NCBI GenBank assembly: GCA_003499325.1
Contig: DNIP01000158.1
Location: 1-19,805, forward strand
Reading direction: 5' to 3'
DNA from: Oscillospiraceae bacterium
GTDB taxonomy: Bacteria > Bacillota > Clostridia > Oscillospirales > Acutalibacteraceae
DNA length: 19,805 bases
Both the position numbers and the translations under genes were made by a program. Below the pieces are notes generated by a model. The model was given only the letters and a program-made list of their open reading frames with translations, made no database searches and was not told the origin of the DNA. This document shows, piece after piece, positions 8,364-15,449 of this stretch (its first letter is position 1; each line of letters starts with the position of its first letter).

Positions 8364-11063
8364 TTGAATAAGAACAGTAAGCGAAACAGCAAGAAGATCG
8401 CAGATCGCAGACATTTGCCCTCTGTCCATATCCTGATTGCGGCGATCGCCATCATCGAGTGTCTGATCCTCTTATCGTTCACGACCTACAGCTGGATCGA
8501 GTCCAACTCCTCTCTGGTCATCATGAACGGTCCCCAGACAACGACCGTAGACGATACCGATTCCGATAATTACGTCAATATCGATATCGCCGATACCTTG
8601 AATTATGAGATCAATCTTAATGACGACGGTACCTCCAACGCGGATCTGAACACCTTCTACCGCTTCACAGAGAACTTCCGCTACGGCAAGACCTCTTCGC
8701 CCGACGGTATCAAGTTCTTCTTCCCGAAGCGCAATAACACCTTCACGACCGCAAGCACTTACCGCAAGGGCGATACCACCGACTACAACACCTCCTACAC
8801 TTATTTTGATTTTTATATCAAGAATACTGTCGGCAACCGTGATTTCTACTTTGCCGATAAAACAGATGACTTGAAGAATGTTTTCACCTTAGAGGATACC
8901 GAGAATTATTTCGATGGTAAGACCTATACCGACGGCGGTCAGACCAAGAATAAGCTCGACGCGATCAAGAGCGCGATGCGTCTTTCCATTTCCACCGAAG
9001 CGGATAATCAGGTAACGACAAAGGTCTATTCTCCAAATGGTTCGACCTATTATGCGCAGAACGGTTTGACCGACGATAATAACAATAAGCTTCAAATCAC
9101 GACTGAGAAGATCGAAGATTACGGCATCAACAAGAATAAGGATCTGAACGCTAACCAGAGAAAGAAACTCTTTACCTCTACCAAAAGCACGACAAAGAGA
9201 ATGAAGGTTTCTGTCCGCATTTGGTTTGAGATCATGGATCCGGAATTCCAGAAGGCATTTGGCTTCGGTACCAACCAAAGTAATTTCAATTCAAAGGATT
9301 TCAACGCGATCGCGGGTGTGGCGGTCAACGTCAACCTTACCTTCGCCAACAGCGCCAATAATCTCGTTCCTTTCTACTTCGACGATTATACCTTCGATAC
9401 CGCAACAGCGAACGCCGGTAAGAACATGACGCTCGCTAACGCGAATAACGATGCTTATAATGTATGGTTCCATGTATGGAATCCCAATACCAGTGGTTAC
9501 ACGGACTATGAGATGGAACGTGACACCTCCATCGACTCTTCCGAGTACACTCGTTGGGAGGCACAGAACGTACCGCAGACCGTTACCGATCATCTCCAGG
9601 GCAATATTACAACAGCACATCTGAACGGAAGCTACTTCACCTATGGTACATCTGCGTCCGCAACCGGAAAGCGCTGGTATCTCTATGAAAAGCCCGGCTC
9701 CAGCTCCGACTTTGTTTACAAGGCTTATAGCCAGACGGCTACCAGTGGTTCTGATACCATCGGCGTCGGTGCTTGGGATACCCGGATGACGCTGGTACGC
9801 TTCAAGGATATGGCTACCCGGGTCGTGACCTCCGGCTTCAATAACGAAATCTCTAATTTCCAATACATGAATGCTGTGGCGAATACCGGCGCAACCTCCG
9901 GTAAGAACTACGTATTCGTCAACGATACCGACGCGGGCAACTCCTATGCAGATAACTTTGCTACAGATGTTGCAAGGAAGACCGCCGCAATGTATTACGA
10001 CACGACTGAAAAGGTCTTTAAGGCGTATGTTCCTTCCACATGGCTCGCCAACAACGGCTCGCTGTACTTCAATTTCAGCGTTAACGGTCAGTTTAACCAG
10101 AATCAGACGAATGTACGTTACTTTGCGCGCAATTCTACCGCGCATGACGGTACTTATCAGTATACCGCTTTAGGCGTCCATGATAATTATGATATCAATT
10201 TGACGTCCGGTCAGGCTGCATATGCACAGGGCGTGGGCACATGGAACGATATTGAAAAGATCAGCTTCTCCACCGAGCTGATCGACGCGTACCATAAGTC
10301 CGCGTATCGTTACTTTGTCAGCATCGGCGGCAGCTACGGACGTATGGAAAACACCGCGATCTCGTATCCGATGGTTCCCGACGCTGCCAACATGGTCTAC
10401 AGCGCCTATATCCCGGCAGGCTTAGGCTCCTCTTCGACAGACCTCAGCTTCTGCCGTCACAACGGCGTGAATGAAACACTTGCTCAAACATCATATAGTA
10501 ATCCGACTGTCAATTGGGATGCGTCTACACGCGGAGCCTCTGCTACCTACTATCCCGTTAATGAGTCCGCTACGACATCGAGCGGCTACTGGAATCTCTC
10601 CGTACTGGTTGACGGTACCTATGAGAACCTGATCTATGACACCCTCATCGATACCGATCATCTCGGTACGGCAAACGCGAACACCGGCGTTCTTGAGTAT
10701 TCACTCAACAACGGTACAACATGGACAACGCTGAAGGATCAGTCCGATACGGACATCAACCGTATCGATGCGTACCGCTGGTATGTTCCTTGTGATCCCG
10801 GTACCGTGGTGCAGTATCGCTGGACGCCGTATTACGGCGCGGATCAGCTCTTTGGCACATATGATGATACAGCGTTCTACTTCACGCACGATACCTCAAA
10901 CGGAATGTACTGCGTCATCACCGAATCCGGTAATGAAATGACCTATAACTCGACCCCGGTGATTCGCCGCTCCGTGGCGCTCGCCGGTACGGGCTTTGAT
11001 GTACAAACGCAGCAGAGCGCGGGCGAATCCGCAGAAAGCGAAACTTTCGCCGAGGATGATTGA
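8364..11063 (+). CDS. Large SipW-type exported protein 3, 899 aa
   Basis: The start is taken as TTG 8364: GAAAGGTGG (8347-8355) is the ribosome site, and the in-frame GTG codons at 8352 and 8355 overlap it. The N-terminus is basic (1-19), the hydrophobic segment (20-40) has Glu32, and T41-Y42... in detail T41-Y42-S43 precedes W44. Glu32 lies nine residues before that Thr, exactly as Glu30 does in protein 2. The first 250 residues parallel protein 2 (F-Y/F-P then S-DG, an R-KG/REG segment, then Y-FDFYIKN), and 'VSVRIWFEIMDPEFQKAF' (about 285) matches the IW-EGTD strand. The C-terminal two thirds holds three related strands: VYKAYSQ, VFKAYVPSTW and VYSAYIPAGL, each followed by a hydrophobic strand. 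These resemble the second half of starch-binding-like sandwich modules but lack the WPG motif. It is 41 bases after protein 2 and probably co-transcribed. Its ligand is unknown. Confidence 0.78.
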   Translation: MNKNSKRNSKKIADRRHLPSVHILIAAIAIIECLILLSFTTYSWIESNSSLVIMNGPQTTTVDDTDSDNYVNIDIADTLNYEINLNDDGTSNADLNTFYRFTENFRYGKTSSPDGIKFFFPKRNNTFTTASTYRKGDTTDYNTSYTYFDFYIKNTVGNRDFYFADKTDDLKNVFTLEDTENYFDGKTYTDGGQTKNKLDAIKSAMRLSISTEADNQVTTKVYSPNGSTYYAQNGLTDDNNNKLQITTEKIEDYGINKNKDLNANQRKKLFTSTKSTTKRMKVSVRIWFEIMDPEFQKAFGFGTNQSNFNSKDFNAIAGVAVNVNLTFANSANNLVPFYFDDYTFDTATANAGKNMTLANANNDAYNVWFHVWNPNTSGYTDYEMERDTSIDSSEYTRWEAQNVPQTVTDHLQGNITTAHLNGSYFTYGTSASATGKRWYLYEKPGSSSDFVYKAYSQTATSGSDTIGVGAWDTRMTLVRFKDMATRVVTSGFNNEISNFQYMNAVANTGATSGKNYVFVNDTDAGNSYADNFATDVARKTAAMYYDTTEKVFKAYVPSTWLANNGSLYFNFSVNGQFNQNQTNVRYFARNSTAHDGTYQYTALGVHDNYDINLTSGQAAYAQGVGTWNDIEKISFSTELIDAYHKSAYRYFVSIGGSYGRMENTAISYPMVPDAANMVYSAYIPAGLGSSSTDLSFCRHNGVNETLAQTSYSNPTVNWDASTRGASATYYPVNESATTSSGYWNLSVLVDGTYENLIYDTLIDTDHLGTANANTGVLEYSLNNGTTWTTLKDQSDTDINRIDAYRWYVPCDPGTVVQYRWTPYYGADQLFGTYDDTAFYFTHDTSNGMYCVITESGNEMTYNSTPVIRRSVALAGTGFDVQTQQSAGESAESETFAEDD

Positions 11064-11077
11064 TGACAAGATTGAAA

Positions 11078-11106
11078 TTGTCATTCTGTCAAAAATATGA
11101 TATAAT
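11078..11106 (+). promoter_or_regulatory. Sigma-A type promoter inside an inverted repeat, upstream of exported protein 4
   Basis: TTGTCA (11078-11083) and TATAAT (11101-11106) are separated by 17 bases, a near-consensus vegetative promoter 36 bases before the ATG at 11142. The -35 box is the right arm of an inverted repeat ATGACAA (11063-11069) / TTGTCAT (11078-11084). The left arm starts on the last base of the preceding stop codon. A repressor or activator could bind there. The promoter lets proteins 4 and 5 be made separately from proteins 1 to 3. Confidence 0.72.
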
Positions 11107-11141
11107 ATCTTATCAAAAATAAGCGAGAAAGGAGAGTCAAA

Positions 11142-13775
11142 ATGGCGCGCAATCGTAAGAACAACCATTACCATTACGCTGAAAAATTTGCCGATAGACG
11201 CCGCAAGCGCCAACAGCTGTTTTTGCCTAAGAAAACAGTTATCGTTACCGCGCTGCTTCTGCTGATCTTCGGCATCATTACGACTACTTTCTCTGCTTTT
11301 GTCGCTGACAGCGGCATGAATCAGACCGGCGAGAACAGCTCCATCCTCGTCAACCTCCGCAATACCAAGGCACAACGAGATATTGCCCTCACCGGCGCCG
11401 AGGCTGATCTGGCGGCCACGAGCGGCAACTTGACCGGTCCGATGTATTATGTCGATACTGAAGGCTGGGGATCGGCAAATATTTATTTCTGGAAAACCGG
11501 GTATACTGAGAATTCCGGTATGACTAAAATAACTGGAACAAGGATTTATTATCGAAGTAGTGGATGGAACGGTTATGATGGCTTCTTGATCAATAAAGCC
11601 GCAAATGACTGGACAAATAAAACCAGCGATATCACCGGCGATGTCAGCGCGGGAACATATTTTACAGGAACAAGTAATGTAAAATATACAACTACAGGAA
11701 ATATGAACGCAAAACTCAATGTGTATACAATGGTTTCCTATGATGGTGGAACTACTTATCAGCATCTTGCAAACTCCAGTATCTATACATCCGCATCATT
11801 GAGTGAATTTAACTATGCAAATAACAAATATGCGACAACTTCTCGATCGGGAGATACAAAAACGAGCGAGCCCTATACGCATTACCCTGCGTACGGTTCA
11901 AGTTATACGTTAACGGCAAATTGTCCGAGTACTGTGCAATTCCGAGGCTTTTATAACACCAGTAATGAGCATCCTTCCTCTACTGCTACTAAAACTAAAA
12001 CCGAGACAGCATTAAAGTTAAATAACGGTGAGTATAACTGGTATGCTTACTACGTGGTGCCTTATGTCAACGCCACGGCAATCGGTCCTTCATATATAGC
12101 ATCTTCTTCGTCAAATCCGTCGATTTCCTATACCGGCGATGGTCAGTACGCGTGGGCTACGATCACTGCGAATAGTATTACCGGCTATACTTTCAGTAAC
12201 TGGACTTATAGTGAAGGTACCCAGACCTATGCTTCCGGATACAACAGCACCGGATCAACAACAAAAGTCAGGACAACTGCCAGTTGTACTGCTACAGCAA
12301 ACTATACCATCAATCCACCTACGGCGGTTTCGATTAGTAACAAGCAAACCACAGTCGGCGCATCGGTCAACCTGAATCCGAGCGTGACGATCGCGGCGGA
12401 CGGTGCAACAGCTGTCAACTCCTATTCTGTCAGCCCCTCGGGCGCTTCAGTGGATGATACGTCCGGTGTATTTACTGCAACGAAGCCCGGCGTATATACC
12501 GTTACTTTGTCCGCTAAGGCAAGAAAGACATCCGGTAGCAATTCGATTACTTCAGCTACCGCTACAACCGCTACCGCTACCGTGACGGTACTTCCCGTCG
12601 CGCCGCAGTGGACGCTGACCATGTCCGGTTTCGATCCCTCCGGCGATCTGAATAACGGTCACACCTATGGCTTTGATGCGTTAAATCCGTATCTTGTGAC
12701 CCTCGGCTCTGATTTCAGCTTCACCGCTTCCGTCAACAGCCCGCCGAACGACAGCAACTATGTCTATACTTGGTATAACGCGAACGACGAGGTGCTGGGT
12801 ACCGTTACATCTACCGGCTCTTCCGATACGACCAAGATCACCTTCGGCAATCAGAACGCTTCCGAGGCGACCACAGCCGATGTCGTGCTTCCCGTCAAGC
12901 TCAAGGTGACCTATACGGGTACGGATGACAGCGTGATCTATGCTGACGGCGATACTATTACCGTATACTATTACATCAAGAGCCTGATCAAATCGTTCGA
13001 GATCCCGAACCTGCAAAAGATCTATGACAATCCGAACGATGCGAAGATGGATATTGAGTATAACATCACGAACGGCTCCGGCTATACCACGACTCTCTAC
13101 GCTTCTTCCGATAACGTTAACTTCTATGAGGCGTTTTCTGCCGCGGGATTCCTCGGCACTCAGATCGGTACGTCGGCAGTTTATGAGCTCGACCCGTCAG
13201 CTAATGACGGCCCGATGAGCAAGGACGGTCCTAAGTACTTCTATGTGAACATGGGCAAGTCCGGCGTTAACGCCAAGACCGATATTGTTCATACAACGGT
13301 CGGCGCGGATAACGCTGACGGTACACGCCAGCTCTACTTCATCAACAATTCCGGTCTTGACCTGACCGATTACCGTGTCATGGCGTTCTTTGTGGATGAT
13401 GAAGGTCATTCCTATTATCAGACTGCTCAGGATGTCTATAAGGGCATTTCGGGCAAGCCGCAGAATACGCGCTTCCGTGTAACGGTGCCCGAGAATACGA
13501 CGCAGATTTCCTTTGGCTTTGCGAAAGCCAGCCGCTATGCGGTTCCCTCTTATACCAATGATAACTTCGATTACACGATGGGGAACAGTGAAGCAGGAAG
13601 GGATAACGTCTTCTTTGTCGCTTATACCCCCTCTATAATCACACTCGATGATGATCATAATACGATCAATGCGACCGCTAAGACCCTTGTGAGCGGTTAT
13701 ACCGACACCGGCACCGAGCCAAATCCTTTCTACACTCTGACAACTTCTTATGTAACATATATGAGCGCTGATTAA
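11142..13775 (+). CDS. SipW-type exported modular protein 4, 877 aa
   Basis: GAAAGGAG (11127-11134) precedes the ATG. A long basic leader (1-31) is followed by a hydrophobic segment (32-48) and T49-F50-S51 before A52-F53, the same cleavage pattern as its neighbours with Ala replacing Trp. Residues 99-180 (MYYVDTEGW, IYFWKTG, WNGYDGFLI, DWTNKTSDI, GTYF) look like a divergent starch-binding-like module. About 250-385 has repeat-type strands (GYTFSNWTYSEGTQ, CTATANYT). About 390-486 is a Big_2-like immunoglobulin fold (AVSISNKQTTVGASV, GVFTATKPGVYTVTL). The C-terminal part includes 'RFRVTVPENTTQISFGF', again like the last strands of a starch-binding-like module. The IW-EGTD strand is absent. Bases from about 11500 to 11830 are markedly A+T-rich compared with the rest, suggesting an acquired module. 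It has its own promoter and is followed 39 bases later by protein 5. It is probably a stalk or adhesin; the ligand is unproven. Confidence 0.78.
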   Translation: MARNRKNNHYHYAEKFADRRRKRQQLFLPKKTVIVTALLLLIFGIITTTFSAFVADSGMNQTGENSSILVNLRNTKAQRDIALTGAEADLAATSGNLTGPMYYVDTEGWGSANIYFWKTGYTENSGMTKITGTRIYYRSSGWNGYDGFLINKAANDWTNKTSDITGDVSAGTYFTGTSNVKYTTTGNMNAKLNVYTMVSYDGGTTYQHLANSSIYTSASLSEFNYANNKYATTSRSGDTKTSEPYTHYPAYGSSYTLTANCPSTVQFRGFYNTSNEHPSSTATKTKTETALKLNNGEYNWYAYYVVPYVNATAIGPSYIASSSSNPSISYTGDGQYAWATITANSITGYTFSNWTYSEGTQTYASGYNSTGSTTKVRTTASCTATANYTINPPTAVSISNKQTTVGASVNLNPSVTIAADGATAVNSYSVSPSGASVDDTSGVFTATKPGVYTVTLSAKARKTSGSNSITSATATTATATVTVLPVAPQWTLTMSGFDPSGDLNNGHTYGFDALNPYLVTLGSDFSFTASVNSPPNDSNYVYTWYNANDEVLGTVTSTGSSDTTKITFGNQNASEATTADVVLPVKLKVTYTGTDDSVIYADGDTITVYYYIKSLIKSFEIPNLQKIYDNPNDAKMDIEYNITNGSGYTTTLYASSDNVNFYEAFSAAGFLGTQIGTSAVYELDPSANDGPMSKDGPKYFYVNMGKSGVNAKTDIVHTTVGADNADGTRQLYFINNSGLDLTDYRVMAFFVDDEGHSYYQTAQDVYKGISGKPQNTRFRVTVPENTTQISFGFAKASRYAVPSYTNDNFDYTMGNSEAGRDNVFFVAYTPSIITLDDDHNTINATAKTLVSGYTDTGTEPNPFYTLTTSYVTYMSAD
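11500..11820. other. A+T-rich segment within exported protein 4
   Basis: Hand counts of three 60-base lines give 35 to 37 percent G+C (11521-11580: 21 of 60; 11701-11760: 21 of 60; 11761-11820: 22 of 60). Two lines of the same gene further on give 62 percent (12841-12900: 37 of 60) and 50 percent (13321-13380: 30 of 60). Codon choice shifts in step, with more A- and T-ending codons. The segment covers the N-terminal starch-binding-like module and the linker after it. This fits a module gained by recombination. The edges are approximate. Confidence 0.6.
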
Positions 13776-13814
13776 GCTCTATTAATTAACGATGACAGAA
13801 CGGAGGTGATACCA

Positions 13815-14477
13815 TTGAAAGCTGAAAACAAGCGTAAGTCCGCCGCAAAGGAACGGGACAAAAAACAAAATCGAGCGACGCGCCGCGGTGTGATTTTGAT
13901 TGCTGTCCTAGCTATCATGATCTTGATCATCAATATTGTGACAGCCAGCTTTTCATGGTTCGCTCCGAATAGTGTTGCGGGCGCGGGTATGGAGTATAAG
14001 AAAACGACCTATAACCGCTCCGAGCAGTGTACCTTTTCGACCTCAATCGGAAGCAAGCTCTCTGAGCCTCAGGAAGGCATGTATATCGATCAATTGGTGT
14101 ATACCACAGAGATCACATATTGGGAGATCAAAGCCGGTAAAACGGCGTATTTCCGCACCTCGATCATCAATGCCGACAAGAATTATCCCTCCGACGTATC
14201 TTTGTATTTTGCAACGTTCGGAGAAAGCGGCTCCAATCTGACCATTGCTGAGACCAGCCCCTCTAACACAGTTCGCACGGTATCAGGTGAGCAGGACGAC
14301 TTCTGTTTGACGCGCAATGCTTTTGTCAAGCGCCACGACGATAACGATATGGATGGTCCCGGTTTGTTGCAGATTGACTGGTTCGTTACCAATAACGGCA
14401 GCTCTGATATCACGATCAAGCTCGCACCCGAAAGCAACGGCGGAGCATACGCCAATATGTATCTGATGTATAACTAA
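13815..14477 (+). CDS. Small SipW-type exported protein 5, 220 aa
   Basis: TTG 13815 is chosen because GGAGGTGAT (13802-13810) ends four bases before it; the GTG at 13806 is part of that ribosome site. Residues 1-24 are very basic, 25-44 hydrophobic, and S45-F46-S47 precedes W48-F49, the shared cleavage pattern. The mature part is one compact beta-rich domain of about 170 residues with two cysteines (in EQCTFS and DDFCLTRN) that could form a disulphide once exported. It contains 'ITYWEIKAGKTAYFRTSIIN' and 'DWFVTNNGSSDITIKL', which fit a TasA/camelysin-like sandwich. The size is that of a minor pilus-like subunit, cap or base. It lies 39 bases after protein 4 and ends just before a terminator, so these two share a transcript. 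The IW-EGTD strand is absent. Its exact role is unknown. Confidence 0.75.
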   Translation: MKAENKRKSAAKERDKKQNRATRRGVILIAVLAIMILIINIVTASFSWFAPNSVAGAGMEYKKTTYNRSEQCTFSTSIGSKLSEPQEGMYIDQLVYTTEITYWEIKAGKTAYFRTSIINADKNYPSDVSLYFATFGESGSNLTIAETSPSNTVRTVSGEQDDFCLTRNAFVKRHDDNDMDGPGLLQIDWFVTNNGSSDITIKLAPESNGGAYANMYLMYN

Positions 14478-14484
14478 TATGTTT

Positions 14485-14515
14485 ACGGCAGGCTTTGCGG
14501 TCTGCCGTTTTCTTT
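14485..14515 (+). terminator. Rho-independent terminator after exported protein 5
   Basis: ACGGCAG (14485-14491) pairs with CTGCCGT (14502-14508) across a ten-base loop, and the T-rich run TTTTCTTTT follows. It lies eight bases after the stop codon and separates protein 5 from the peptidase gene. Confidence 0.82.
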
Positions 14516-14525
14516 TGCATTTCAC

Positions 14526-14555
14526 TTGACGTAGGATGTGATCATCCATTATAAT
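14526..14555 (+). promoter_or_regulatory. Sigma-A type promoter of the signal peptidase gene
   Basis: TTGACG (14526-14531) and TATAAT (14550-14555) are separated by 18 bases. The -10 box ends 37 bases before the chosen ATG. With a terminator just upstream, the peptidase is expressed independently of its presumed substrates. Confidence 0.78.
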
Positions 14556-14592
14556 GGAACCAGATTCCAATTCCTTTCAAGGTGATGTCAGT

Positions 14593-15195
14593 ATGAAACG
14601 AAAACCCACGGTCAAACGAGTACTGAATATTCTCTCAACAGTATTACTCATTGCGGTGATCCTGTTGGTGATTGTGATCTTCATCACGCGCATCACCGGT
14701 CATGTGCCGTCGATCTTCGGCTATACGATCTTTCGCGTCCAAACGGAGAGCATGACGCCGACACTTGAGGTGGGCGATGTGATCGTTGATAAAAAAGTAC
14801 CGGCAGAGGAAATTAAAAAGGGCGATATCATCACCTATGATTGCATATCGGGTGAATTAAAAGGACAAACGATCACCCATAGAGTGGTAACAGACCCCCA
14901 GAGCAGAAACGGAACATACTACTATCAAACACAGGGTGACAGACCGGGAGCCGAGTTAGATGATATCGTCAGCTATGATCAGGTCGAGGGCAAGTTTATC
15001 CAAAAGATCACCTGGATGAACAAGATCTACACCTTTTTCCTCTCGCCGTACGGTCTGATCACGTTTATCCTGATTATTATGGTGTTGTTCGGATATGAAA
15101 TGATCTCGCTGCTCATATCGTACCATTCTTTGGATGAGAAGGACGACGATTATTATGAGCCGAAACCTAAGAAAAAGAGTAAAAAGCGTAAATAA
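14593..15195 (+). CDS. sipW: SipW-type signal peptidase I
   Basis: The ATG at 14593 follows AAGGTGAT (14579-14586) by six bases; an ATG at 14554 overlaps the -10 box and is rejected. The 200-residue product has an N-terminal membrane segment (about 10-31), the catalytic serine box VQTESMTPT with Ser53, VGDVIV, and THRVV with His96. Ser-His in place of Ser-Lys defines the ER/SipW class of type I signal peptidases. The late motif YYQTQGDRPGAELDD (109-124) supplies the conserved acidic region. A second membrane segment (about 147-175) and a lysine-rich cytosolic tail follow. In Bacillus, SipW releases TasA-family fibre proteins from their signal peptides. Here five precursors with SipW-like signal regions lie directly upstream, so they are the likely substrates. 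It is a single gene with its own promoter and terminator. The enzyme class is secure; substrate specificity is inferred from context. Confidence 0.92.
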   Translation: MKRKPTVKRVLNILSTVLLIAVILLVIVIFITRITGHVPSIFGYTIFRVQTESMTPTLEVGDVIVDKKVPAEEIKKGDIITYDCISGELKGQTITHRVVTDPQSRNGTYYYQTQGDRPGAELDDIVSYDQVEGKFIQKITWMNKIYTFFLSPYGLITFILIIMVLFGYEMISLLISYHSLDEKDDDYYEPKPKKKSKKRK

Positions 15196-15199
15196 ACCG

Positions 15200-15232
15200 A
15201 AGTGCTGTTTCGTATCGGAACAGCACTTTTTT
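15200..15232 (+). terminator. Rho-independent terminator after sipW
   Basis: AAGTGCTGTT (15200-15209) pairs perfectly with AACAGCACTT (15219-15228) around a nine-base loop and is followed by a T run, four bases after the stop codon. This is the strongest terminator in the window. Confidence 0.92.
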
Positions 15233-15244
15233 CTGGTTCTTTGT

Positions 15245-15282
15245 CAATAGTTGGGGTAAACCCAAAAGTTTTTTCTCTATTG
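15245..15282. repeat. Nested inverted repeat between sipW and radC
   Basis: CAATAG (15245-15250) can pair with CTATTG (15277-15282), and inside it TTGGG (15251-15255) pairs with CCCAA (15261-15265), followed by AAGTTTTTTCT. Further on, AAGGG (15301-15305) and CCCTT (15314-15318) form another small hairpin. This may be a remnant of a small mobile repeat. No coding capacity is seen here. Confidence 0.4.
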
Positions 15283-15346
15283 GAATAATAAGCTCAACAT
15301 AAGGGAGGAATAGCCCTTCGATACGGTTAAAATCCTTTCATAAATA

Positions 15347-15375
15347 TTGCATTCCACCACAATTTGTGGTAAAAT
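15347..15375 (+). promoter_or_regulatory. radC promoter with palindromic operator-like spacer
   Basis: TTGCAT (15347-15352) and TAAAAT (15370-15375) are 17 bases apart. A TATAAT at 15381-15386 is an alternative -10 without a good -35. The perfect palindrome ACCACAATTTGTGGT (15356-15370) fills most of the spacer and overlaps the first base of the -10. This is a typical position for a repressor site. It does not match the Gram-positive LexA box. Confidence 0.62.
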
Positions 15376-15449
15376 CTCAATATAATGGCTACATATAGGG
15401 TTTTGTATCATTGTCTATTCGTTCTCACTGCCTGAGAGGAGCAAATGTT

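Noticed and set aside
4649..8500. Type IV pilin signal (prepilin peptidase site) in proteins 2 and 3
   Set aside because: A buried Glu is present, but the Gly-Phe cleavage site next to the basic leader is absent and the Glu lies deep in the helix, not at +5.
9291..10145. Open frame of 284 codons on the - strand within exported protein 3
   Set aside because: It is opposite a clear coding frame, with no ribosome site and low-complexity hydrophobic composition. The same applies to the - strand frames at 10896-11765 and 18235-19140.
3404..14477. LPXTG sortase anchors on the exported proteins
   Set aside because: No LPXTG-like motif with a hydrophobic tail and basic end is present at any of the five C-termini.
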